A stretch of DNA of 64,000 nt from Sceloporus undulatus (lineage: Eukaryota; Chordata; Lepidosauria; Squamata; Phrynosomatidae), in contig NC_056528.1 of NCBI RefSeq assembly GCF_019175285.1, positions 17,704,620-17,768,619 of the forward strand, given 5' to 3'. The translations under genes were made by a program, and so were the position numbers. Every line of letters begins with the position of its first letter. Position 1 is the stretch's first letter. The notes under the pieces were generated by a model that was not told the DNA's origin, searched no databases, and was given only the letters and a program-made list of their open reading frames with translations. Of this stretch, positions 20,701-32,700 are shown in pieces.

Positions 20701-23700
20701 ACTAATGCCTCACGCCCTCAAAAAGGAAAGGAAGTTATCATTTGAGCAATTGCCTAGAATAGGATGTGTAAGGACTTCACTCAGATCCTTACAACATTGC
20801 TGCAAGAAGCCATCAGGAGATGTATGCTTGTGATTGAGTTACCTGTATGAGAAAGCTGAATCCTGGGGCTGAGCTGCTTGACTGGCAGAATCTGGAAGGT
20901 CATCCGCAGACATGTTCTGCAAGGTATCGTCCCGTGTAGAGTCATGGATGCTTTCTCCATCTCCAATGGCATCTAAACACACCCCACCATGTAACCCTTG
21001 AATGGTTAGTTCACTCACATTACTGGCAGATTAGCAACTCTCTTTTATTTTATCCTTATTATAATATTTCTATTCTCCCCTATATGGGTTGGACAGAAAC
21101 TAAACTCATCCGCAAAATTCTCATGGTGGGGTACAATCAATAAAATAACTTTAAAAGTAAGTTCTAACCAAGTTCAGAAGCCTTCAATACAATCAAAGTA
21201 ATACACGCAATTTAAGAGACTGACATCAAGCTATTAACCACTTAGTTTCTAAACTTGAACACCAAGATTTAATATGGTTTGAGGTGAGGGCTTTCCACAA
21301 ATAGGCTGTCAAAGCTCAGAAGGCCCTGTCTTGCACCTCCACATCATTTGAATCCCAACAGTGTTATACAGAAAAGACCCCATTCTCAGTCCTTAACATT
21401 CAAGCAGGAAGAGGTTCTCTCTCAAGCCCCTGAGTTGTTCATGCCCCGCTCCCCAGCTCTTTCCTAAACGTATGGTGCTGGGCCAGAGAAGGAGAAAGAC
21501 TCTTGCCTGTACTGTCATAGCTCACAACAGCCCCCTCATTGGGACTGGTGCGCTTGATTGCGTTCCTGTACTTGTCCAGGATGTCTTCTGCAGCTTGGGC
21601 CTGAGCGCTCAGTCTTGGACCAGGATCATCTGAAACACAAAGCAAGATTTATCATTATTATCATCACAACAACCAGAGGAATTAATGCTTGTGTCTCGCT
21701 AATGTGGTTTCAAATACTAAAGGCATCATGCGCCGGGTGGAGTCATGCAGCAGCTACCAACATGATTGCATGTGAGAACACAGATGTGCCGCCAGAGTCT
21801 CACCAAGCCTGCAGAGAGGCCATTTCACTTTCCCCTGAATCAGATGTGTGGGGAAGATGGCTGTAGAAACACAGAGTTGAGGAAAGAGTGTTTTATTTAC
21901 AAGGTTTATACCTCATTTCAGACACTCAAAGAGGTTTACAGTAAAATCACCCAAGCACAAAACTATTTCTTCTGAAAATACATACATGCTAACATATTTT
22001 AGTCCAATTGGCGTGCTTTCTGATCTAAAAAGTTAGTTTATAAGCATGGGATTAGTAAATTCAGCTCCTTGCAAATACATCCAAACAAAGTGGTCAGCAA
22101 ACAAATGGAGTTTGTATTTAATAATGCCATTTCCAAAGATAATCAAAACCTGAATCGGTTCCATGTCATCTATGGGAAACATCAGGGGTCAAACAGTCTT
22201 AGAAACAGTAATGTCATGGTAGATATAAAACAACAATGAAAGCAAACCTATTGCAAGGTTTTCTTGGCAGAATTTGTTCAGAGGGGATTAAGCCCTTGCC
22301 TTCCTCTGAGGCTGAGAGAGTATGACTTGCCCAAGGTCACCCAGAAGGTTTCCATGGCTGAGCCGGGATTAATACTCTTTAGAAGTTCCAATTCAATTAG
22401 ATTCATATTAGGAGAATAAAACCAGCAATCAGCATTAAGGAGCTAAAAAATACAAGTTCCATACCTTGAAGGGAAGCGTATCTGTCAGGCACAAAGTCAT
22501 CTTTGTCCTTGTCTTGTTTCTCCTTTTTTCCTGAACGCTATTGGAGCTGTGATTGAAGAGAGAGAAAATCACATTGAGTAATATTTTTTTAATTTTAAAA
22601 GCAGAAGTGCCCAACAGCTTGGTTTCTATCTGCATATAAATAAAAGGGGGAAGAGGGGAAATCCCAGAAGTGCACAAAGGCAGTTTAAGTACTCATGTTA
22701 AAAGAGAAAAATGTTTTGCATAATATTACTCTTCCCTTGGAAGGGGAGAAAAATCATCTACCTCAATGTCAGGGAGTTGAGGGACCAAAAATTTGTCCTC
22801 ACAAGAAACATCAGTAAAGCGAAGAAAGATATGAATTAGTTTTAAAGTAAGGATTTTTCTTTCTTACCAGTTTTAACTATCTCCACTAACTCATCCCTAA
22901 ATAATATGCCATATGGCCAAGGGTTTCTGAAGTAACACACACACACACAAATGGACACATATCCAGGGTCACCTGAATCCAACCTTAAACTGCTTGGGAG
23001 AGATTTGGCTCAAATCCCAATGTGATCATCCCAAATAGCAGAGACCGGGGTAGTAACACCAAGGAGTAACCTTTTCATGACTTTTTAAAAAACCAATCCA
23101 GAATGATGGTTTGCTTTTTAAAATCTATTCCCATATATACTGCTATCATTTTAAGCAGTACTCCTTAAAAAATTACATTAATATTTGCTTTTCTATTCTC
23201 ACAAAGTTACAGCTCAGATTCCAACAGAGTATAAAGTATAAATGCAGTCCATTTTTCTGCCAGTCATTTGGAGTTTATGACTTTGTTTTTGAAAAACCAA
23301 GAGGAAACAAGTAGCTTGCAACGTAAAATTTTACCTTTCGGCATAGCTGAAACAAAACGCTTTCTCCACCATGGCTTGTTCCGATCAGATTTTTCATCAT
23401 CACTGTCCTTCCTGTCCTCCATCTGTTGAAAAGAAACACATCAGACTCTATCTGAGCTTAGAGTGGAATGTACTTATGTTTATTAAAAAGTGCTACTGAA
23501 TCCAACGGGATTTACCCCCAGGCAAGTATGTAGTGTTGTTGTTAGATTACTTCAGCAGCAATCCCATAAATTCTTCCCAGGTGAAAAGCCCACAGAAATG
23601 GATGGCGATTGCTTCTGACTAGATATTCATAGGATTCCAGTGCGAGTTCCCATTGACATCAATGGTACTTAGATCATGTTGAGCTTATACCAGTGATTTT

Positions 23701-26700
23701 AGTGGGGATCAAATTCAACTAACTTATCCCAGAGTCAACTTATTTTCTTCTTTTTCATCAAATGTGCATTTTCTCTCCCGGTGATCAGTCTCAAGTCTAA
23801 AAAAGCTCATGCTACCAACTTCTCTCTTACAGTTAGTCTCAAAGGTGCTATACAAGATCCCTTTGTTTAAAGACTGTCTATGCTTACCTCTCCTCTACAA
23901 GAATCTTTGCTGGGAGATGAGGAAGAGGATTGAGGAGCTGTGATCAAGGCAGCTCCTCCTATGCTGCCACCAGGCCCGGAAAGCTCCCTCTCTTCATTAC
24001 CAGCTCGCCTGTTCCAGCCAGGATCGCTCATTGGTCTCCGAGCCGAAGACACAATATCAGAGCTCCTGCTCCGCACAAGTCTTTCAGGATAAGAGTACCG
24101 TTGCTTGAAGGTCTCAGAGTCAATGAGGACTGCAGTGTGGGAGCCAAAGTTGGGCAATCTAGCATCATTGCCTCCCAGGGTTCCTTCCAGGATTGGAGGA
24201 TCTGGCGGAGGATGTGAAGGCCTCGCATAGTGCACTTTAGGTCTCACCACTGCTGAAGAAAATAGCCACATTAGCATATATATGACAAACACACAGAGGC
24301 TTTGTAACTAAGGAAAGTAGCAGAACAGCACTATCTGCACTCTGCGAGATTACCTTCATGAGAAGACAAAGGGTCGAACATGGCAAGCAAGGACTCTGTC
24401 TGGGAAGGGGGAGAGGTCAACTGGCTGGCACCTGAAACGCAGAGCCATGAGTCAGAATACACCTCAGACACCTTTTAACAAGCAGGCTGTGTTGAATACG
24501 GGGATGAAGAGGGCTTGGATATTCCTATATGTCACCCTGTCTGGCTTAACAACACTGGCTTATCACTGGCTAAACTGGCTGGGTATTCTGGCTGAAGTTC
24601 AAAACATCTGGAAACTCAGATTTCCAATCCCATTTTAAGCAATACATTCACGTTGCTGGCAAATTCCCTTTAACGTGACTATGCCTCTTACTGTGACTTG
24701 TTTCATCCATATCAGGACTGGTTACTGAATCTTTTCCACCAAAGTCAGAGCTGCACTCAGACCGAAGGTCTTCAATTTTGTTTGGGATGTCTTCAGAGGT
24801 TGCGCTAATACCTTATGGGGAAAAATGAAATTTTAATTGAGAGGGAAGACAACAAGACAAAATAATGCAACACTGCTCTAAACAGACTGTTGTTGTGGAG
24901 ATCAGGCAAATAAAATACTGCATGTATCTAGTTAGATAGTCTGTATCATGCCTTTCTGATAAAAGTAACATTCAAAGTGGCTAATAATCATAACTCAAAA
25001 TAAATATTAATATACATTAAAACTTTAAAACAACAGCATACCAACAAATACACATCAATTATAAAGACACATCAGTTTAAAAGAACAAACAAGACACACA
25101 CATACTAAAACAATCCACATTTTAAAAAATCATTATCATAGCATAATAGTTCTGCATGCTGAAATACTACAGAGTTGTTGTGAAGATAAAGTGGGGGAAG
25201 AGAAGAGCCATGTTTACTCCTTGACCTCTTTAAAGTAAATGGGTGATAGAAACCTCAATAAGACAATCTTAAACAAGTAATCTGATACAATATAGGATTA
25301 CAGAGCGTTGTTCAATTCATTTTTTTCCTCCAGAAACAAGACTCACCTGACACAACACTGAGGCCTGGCGTACTAGGGCGGGAGCTCACTTCCCGAACAT
25401 CAGTATCATCCGAGGTGCTTCCCACACCAGAACAGCTCTCCAGTTCCTGCAGTCTTTCTTCCTGTTTCAAGTCAGGAGCTTCTAACAGCCAGTGGGGAAG
25501 AACATAAACCATAAATCACAATTTCAGCCCAAATGGGGGAAACGAATAAATACCTGACGCCTTAAACCCGAGGCTTCTAACCTGAATCGCTCGGTAGCAC
25601 TTCGACGCTCCAAGCTTCGCTGGTGGTTTCTGAGATGGTTGAGCCTGTACAGGGGTCAAACAGCACTGATCCTGAGCCAGGCAAACAGAGCAAGCTTCCC
25701 AGCATATTCTCTGCTGCAGCACCTAGGAAAAACCAAGCCAAGAAACTGTCAACGGCAGAGATACCCATTCATCCACTGATATCCCATTCATCCACTACCC
25801 CAGGCATCTGAGATGCCTGTTGAGGCTGTTGGCTCAGCAATTGTGCTTGTGGATTCTTATGGACTTTTTAAAGTTTCTTAGCATAAGACTAAGAGTGGAA
25901 AACATCTTCCATCTTAACGATCAAATCTAATTTCAGCAAAGTGCTCAGGAAGCACATTCCAGGGGTGAGCCAATATAGGATGGGACCAAAAATACCAGCA
26001 TAATTTTAGCTTAAGATCTACCCAGTCATTAATTTTAGCTTAAACTCTACCCAGTCATTAGGAGAGGCATTTCAACTTGTTAGAATGAAAAGAAGGAATA
26101 TGAAAGTATGGTCTCATGAAGGCCCTTGAGGGCTGGGCTGGGAACTTGGGGGAGCTAGATTTGGCTTGAAGTTCCCAAGCTGTGTAAATAAAAATACAGA
26201 GTATAACTGTATTCAAAAAGCAAACAATAAATAAAACCATCTGCTTTGTCAAATTGTCCTGAGAAAAGATAAGGGAAGATGAAGAAATGGGGGAGGGATA
26301 TAGGGTTGAAAAAAAAAATAAACCTGTTCATGTCACATCAGATGACATTTAAACTACAACCCAGGTCTGTACAGGTTAAAGGCAACTACTGAGTGATTTA
26401 TGCCTTAAAATATTGTAACAACTGCAAAGCAAGTCTTTCAAGGCCTTGTTTTAAAGATACGTCCAAAGAGAGAATGTAGCCTTGCCCTCCCTTTCGCCCT
26501 GTCAAAATCCCAAAGGGTTTATTGCATCAACAAGATCAGCGACCTGCAATTTCCTGCAAGCGGTCCTCATCAATATTTGGATCGAAGTCACTCCCCAGAA
26601 CGTCAGTACTCCAGGTCTCGCTTACGGTTTCCGAGATGTCCCTGTCTTCTGTTAACCCCATCATGTCACGGATCTCAAATTTACGGAGCTTGTCATCAAG

Positions 26701-29700
26701 ATTATCCTGAGTGGTGGCTATTGTAAAGACATTGATTTGATTAAAGTGCTAAACTGTTTGTTTAGGATGTAGGCACATAAGAACATCGGGAAGACAGAGT
26801 GGAAAAAAGGAGTTCCAATGAGGTGATACAAAAAAAATCAGCAGAGTTCTTGTATATCTTTAACAGTTGTGTGTAGAAGAGGGAATTCTGGGTTGGTGGC
26901 AAAAATACAAACAACTGGGCTATACTGCTCTGTACAAGACAAGGATGAAGAAAGTGTGGCCTGCAAGCCATGTACACTCCAGATTCTACTTTTGCAGCCC
27001 CTATTTTTGGGGTGCAAAACACGTGCAGACATGCAAAAAACCCTCTCCCACCCCATCAAATATCTTCTTTTCTCTCCATTTCCCTTGCAAAACAGCAACA
27101 GGAAATAACACATCACTTCCAGTTGCCATTCGGCAGCAGAAACAAAGGAAAACTGGGAGGACTAGCAGCATTACAATACATCAGCATGGATAAATAGCTC
27201 AGCAGAGCATAGTATTTCATGATGCAAAACTATTACATTATCCTCAACTATCCAGGATAACAGCCATATTGTGAAAAGGCTTTTGATTATGCTATCCTCT
27301 ATGGCCAAGGTTCTCTATTGATACTAACCTTGCTCGTGCTCCAACAGTTGCAGTGCTTCCACCCCATTGCTTCCTGAAGGACCTGCACCCAGTTCAGACA
27401 CAGATTCCCCTTCCAAATCCAGTGAGGAAACAGAATTGGAGCGGTTCGAAGGCCCTGTTGGGAAAGGACTATGCTGTTAGCACGGCCTCAAAGAGAAATG
27501 GATAGCTAATTTGAGCAAAAGAAATTAAAGGTAGCATAAAAGTCACTAGGCAAAAGGTGACCACGCACACAAAAAAAAGGTTGTTTCCAAAAAATATTGG
27601 CCAATGAAATAACAGCGGCTGAAATTAAAAAGAACAAAAGCAAAAAACCAGATCAGCTACAATGAACAGAAGCTCCTTTTAAATACTGTCTGACAGGCAA
27701 AATACTAAAGTGACCCTTCACCTTCAGATATTCCTTCCAGATTATCACTGCAGAGGGAAAAGCGCAAGGTTTTATCAGGTTTACCGTGGAGTTTGGTTTC
27801 ATCGACAGGGACATCTCCTTGCCCGCCATCAGCAAGCTGCATGTTTAAAACCTAGCAAAGTGGAGAGGGGGTGGGGGAAGAAAGATGAGAGAGAAAAGAA
27901 ATCAGTATTTCCTCCCCTTCAATTGGCAATCAAGAAACATTTACTATAAAGAAAACAGCTAACAAATTTAACCTCTCTACACCTTTAATATCTAGCACTG
28001 AGCCTTTGAGTGCTGTTATCCTTCAGACAGGATTAGTTGTTTATACAGTCCAGAATGTCTCTCCAACTTACTTATGAAACCAGTGTTTCTATCACATCTT
28101 TACCATGCATTTATCAAGGTTCACCTTGCTTTTATCATAATGGTTCAAGACCGTCTGAACATTAAAATCTCTGAAAATGATGGAGCAACAGCCTATCCAC
28201 AAGAAAAGGAAAGATGGATAAGGATTTAGACTACGTAAAGGAAGTTACTACTTCCGAATTGCTGAAAGACAGATTCCTGAGAGCCAGATACTTGTTTGCT
28301 GTTTGAAAAAGCAATTAAAATGTTCAGACTTCCACAGAGACAAGGAGGCTCTTCGACAGACCTAGGCAAAAGGATTTGCACTGGTGGACAGTTTGTTGCC
28401 GAGTCCAGTTTCAGGTGCTGTCATTAGTGTCCAAAGCTTTAAAACAACTCACTTTGCTTAACAAATCCCCATAATAAATACCCCAGGTCACAATAATCTT
28501 CAGGGCACACTGTTCTCTGTGCCCCAACCTGAAAACTTCTACTTCATAGGGCTAGGCATCTCAATAGGGGTATGCATCTTACTGGGTAATTTCTCCCCTG
28601 TAATATCTGAGGCTTCAAGATCAACATTTTATAGTTCTTTTTGAAAACTTTTTCTTATGTTCTTCACCAGCCATCTGCAATCTAATACTGAAAAACTGTA
28701 GTGCTTTATCAGATTGTTTTATTGACCTTTGGTGCTTGCAAAACCCCAATTTGGGTTTCATGAAAATGTAGTAATTCAAAGCAGCAGCTGTATAACACAG
28801 GACCCCCTTCACCCACAGAGCTCTCAATAAATTGCTGGGTGTCAATACCTCATTTTCCGACATCATCCCTGGCGTTATTTGGGGTCCCGTCCCAAGAGAA
28901 ATAACCAAGACTTCTTCTGGCTGAACTTCCTGTATTGCCTCCTGGGAGAATCCATCATGGTCTGCGTGCTGCTCGGCTTGAATATTTGACCGGCTCCTAC
29001 TGCGGGTAGCTGGAACATTTTTTTAAAAATATGTTGTTTTACGAATGATACTTGATAGCCAAACACTTTTAAACGGATTAAGTACACACAAACTGCACAG
29101 AAAGGCAATGTGTAGCACATGCACAATGACAATCAGCAAAATAGGAGTGGGTGAAGCTGTGCTGAACCAGAGCTATGACACACACACACTGTCTGTCAGA
29201 AAAGAAAGTCAGATGTCATGTTGCAAGCCTCCATTGGACCATGTCACTCCCAAAAGAGTCAAAGGATGCCCTTTCATGTACATGTTTCTTCTGACTGGAA
29301 GTCACTGAGCAGTCCCTACTTCTCACAGACCTGCCAAGCTTTGTACATGAATTGTGCTGAAGAAAGAAGATTGGCTGCTGGGGATGTATTCAGAGAAAAT
29401 AGAACTGCAAATATTCCTACCTCTGCCTTCCACATTCTGGCTTTGTTATACCCCAATGATCTAGTTGTTTGTACTTATGCTGCATTGTTGTTACATGCTT
29501 TCAAGTCATTTCTGATTGATGGCGACTCTGTCTCAGGGTTTTCTTGGCAAGGATTATTCAAAAGGGGTTTGTCACTGCCTTCCTCCAAGGATGGAAGAGT
29601 GTGATTTGCCCATGCTCATCCAATGGGTTTTCATAGTTGAGCAGGGATCCATACCCTGGTCTCCCAGGATCTTAGTCCAACACTCCTATCCCCACTTGAC

Positions 29701-32700
29701 TCTGGCTCTGCACTGCATTACAGTCCTACTTTCTAAGATATAGGATATTTCCCAGGAGTGCAAATCCTATGAGATTCAGGACTCCTTTTAAAGAATTCCC
29801 CCATCATTTGGGTTAGTGAAGACAAACTGTGGCAGGAGAGAGAGGGAAGGAAACAGCTCATTTCTCAGGATCTTCTTGGTGGGCATTCCCAGGCTATGGA
29901 ACTTTCACCTAAGGCAAGTTAAGCTACTTTCCCTCCTTTGTTCTTTCACCAAAAGGCAAAGGCGGCCTTCTGTATTCAGTGAGATCTTTGGCAGCTAAGA
30001 CGAGATGCAGTAAAATAAGCTTTTAATTTAGGCAGACAATGCTTTACTTGTTTTTAATTGCTTATAGTGTTGCTTGATGTTTGAAACCCTCTGTTTTTAT
30101 CTGGCACCTTTTATTCCTTTGTTTTAGCAAACACATCTCTGGTCCTATTCCTGAGAGACCAGCAGAAGAGAAATCAAATCAATAACCAATCTTGCATAGG
30201 ATTGGAAGGGAGATTATCCATTTTTGGTTGAGTCACTGAGAAAATTCCCTATTACTGAACCAGCCTCTGGTATTAAACAAGGAAGTGGCACGTATGCCTT
30301 CAAAATGGCCACAACCGTCCACCGACAGAGCGATGGGGTGGAGGGAGAGAGGCATTCCATTCGTGGGCCAGGAAGGGAGAGTTATACACACTGGCAACAG
30401 TTCAGATCTTGATATTTAGACAGCTGCTTGAACAGCTCCAGGCCAAAACTGGCGTGTCACAAAGAACAGGAACACTGAATCCTATGCAAGATCTCTATGT
30501 AGAAATGAAACCCTACTGAATCCAAAGCAGTCTATGCTGAACCTTCAAAGGGCTGGCAAAACAAACTGTAGTAGTTTTTAAGCTTTCTTCCACAAAGCTC
30601 TTTTTCATAAAAAGGACACATGAGCAAAGCTGGGAAGAAAAACTAAAAGGTTTCATTCATAAACACACATTGCATGTGAGAGAGGGAAAGAGAGAGAAAG
30701 GTCTCATTTTAGACAGACTTCTAATGACACAAACAGAACAAAACACACTATGGAACTTCAAACACAATGCTGGACTGTCAGAGAAGGCCGAGTCTCCAAC
30801 ACTTGCAGCATAGAACAACAAAAAGCCACACAAATAAGTGGAACTGGGTAGGTGTCCCCTGGGTCAGACCATTTCAATTCCATTTCAAGCTGCCAAAAGA
30901 AGCAGCACCTTTGAAATAACTCTATGAAAAAAGACAACATAGATGGGCCCTTAGCATCCACTGGGGTTTGGTTACAGGACCCTCTATGGATACCAAAAAC
31001 CGTGGATGTTCCCATTACATGCAAAGTAAAATGATGCCCCTTATAAAAAACAGCAAAATCAAGATTTGCTTATCTCTCTCTCTCCATGGATTCCACCATC
31101 CACAGCTCAATCTGTGGATGATGGAATCCATGGATGGTGGAATCCATGGATACCGAGGGCCAACTGTACCTACAAGAGTAGACCAAACCCTTCTTCTTCA
31201 CATACTAGTTTCCTAGGTACAAGACATTTGGGCAAATGTGCAAACCCATTCCAGCAGAATCCAAGAAAAATATGATCATTTAACTTTGCCAGTTGTCTAA
31301 GCTGGCCCAGAGTCTGGCTGGTATTACAACAGAATAGTTCAATTGCTTGTTCAAAATATTTTGCTCTGAGATATTAATAAAAAATAAAAATAAGTACAGT
31401 GTACACTTTTCCACATAAACAGAAGACAGTCAGGAGATTAGGTGCAATTAAAGGAGACAAAAACGTATGCAGTGATATCAAGCTAGCCAGGTATGAATGC
31501 TTTGTGACAGCCAGGTGCACAAAAACGGATGCTTGGGCACCTGTTTGGATTGCGAATGAAGATTATAGCTCTATTTAGCATTCTAGAATACTGATTAGAG
31601 CCTGGGAAAAGTTATTTTGAACTACAACTCTCCAAATCCCCCAGCCAGTAAAGTAAGTCACTATGTTGGCTGAGGGATTCTAGGAGTTGTAGCCCAAAAG
31701 AGTAACTCTTCCAAGTTCTGCTACTAACACAATATTTAAACTATGTTCTCTTTTGCAGAGTGCATCAATTGCAAAAGCAAGCTTCTGAGCCAAAGTACAT
31801 CACATCAACTCCAAATAAGCTTTGCCAACCATGATTTTTCAGCTATCCTCCCCCCCCCTTCCACACACAAAAGATATCAGAAATCAGAAAGCAAGCTTCT
31901 GAATGGGACAAAAGAGATGCCTCTTAAAAGAGCAGTTGGCAACAGGAAAATGCATGCAAAGCATGGCTTTGTAGAGACACTAACAAAGGAGGAGGAGGCA
32001 AGGATTTCTGTTACCCACCAAATGGGGTTACTAGGTTTATGTGAGATGTCAGGTTGGTGGCGGACGTGTCCCAGGCAGTGATGGCTGCCAACTGTTGTCC
32101 TGAGTTGACAGCATTAAAGAGAAACAGAAGTCAAGCCATTGGATGAAAGAAAACACTGTTCAGTTGTAAAAATATACACACATACACAGATAAAGGAAGA
32201 AACAGGCCAACAGGAATGATTTGATACTGGAAATACCTGGCTTTGAAACAATACAGCCAGGCTGTATGTAAAGTACAAGTCTGCAACAGTGTAAGAGCAT
32301 CCATCAAATGCATCAGGCAGAGAAATCAGCTTGTTGAGATATCATTTTCTTTTATGGCAAATTACTGAGCCTTAGAGATATGAAGACACACTTGCAAGCA
32401 TTGCTTAGAGTGATTTCAGAAGCCAGAGAGGCTGCCGAGGAAACTTTTCTAGTAATCATGGAGAGGTGGCAGTCCTCTGGATATTTATTGTTCTCTTCTC
32501 TGATTAGCAGAATAAATTATGAAGAAACGGTGCAGTTAAACAATTTTGATCTCTTTTTCCAAAGTGCAAAGTACCTATAACTTTAAGCTGACAGAAGAGA
32601 CAAGACTAGTGCAGCCCACTCCCAAAACCATTTTCTTAACAATGCCACACTAAAAATGAGATGTTGTCTTTAAAAGGCTTTGACATTCATCAGCTGTGGA

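Noticed and set aside
22764-22799. A 36-nt microexon (DKFLVPQLPDIE) as a simple GAPVD1 cassette
   Set aside because: It would enter and leave in phase 0 while the flanking exons need phase 1; in phase 1 it hits a stop. It is kept only as a low-interest finding.
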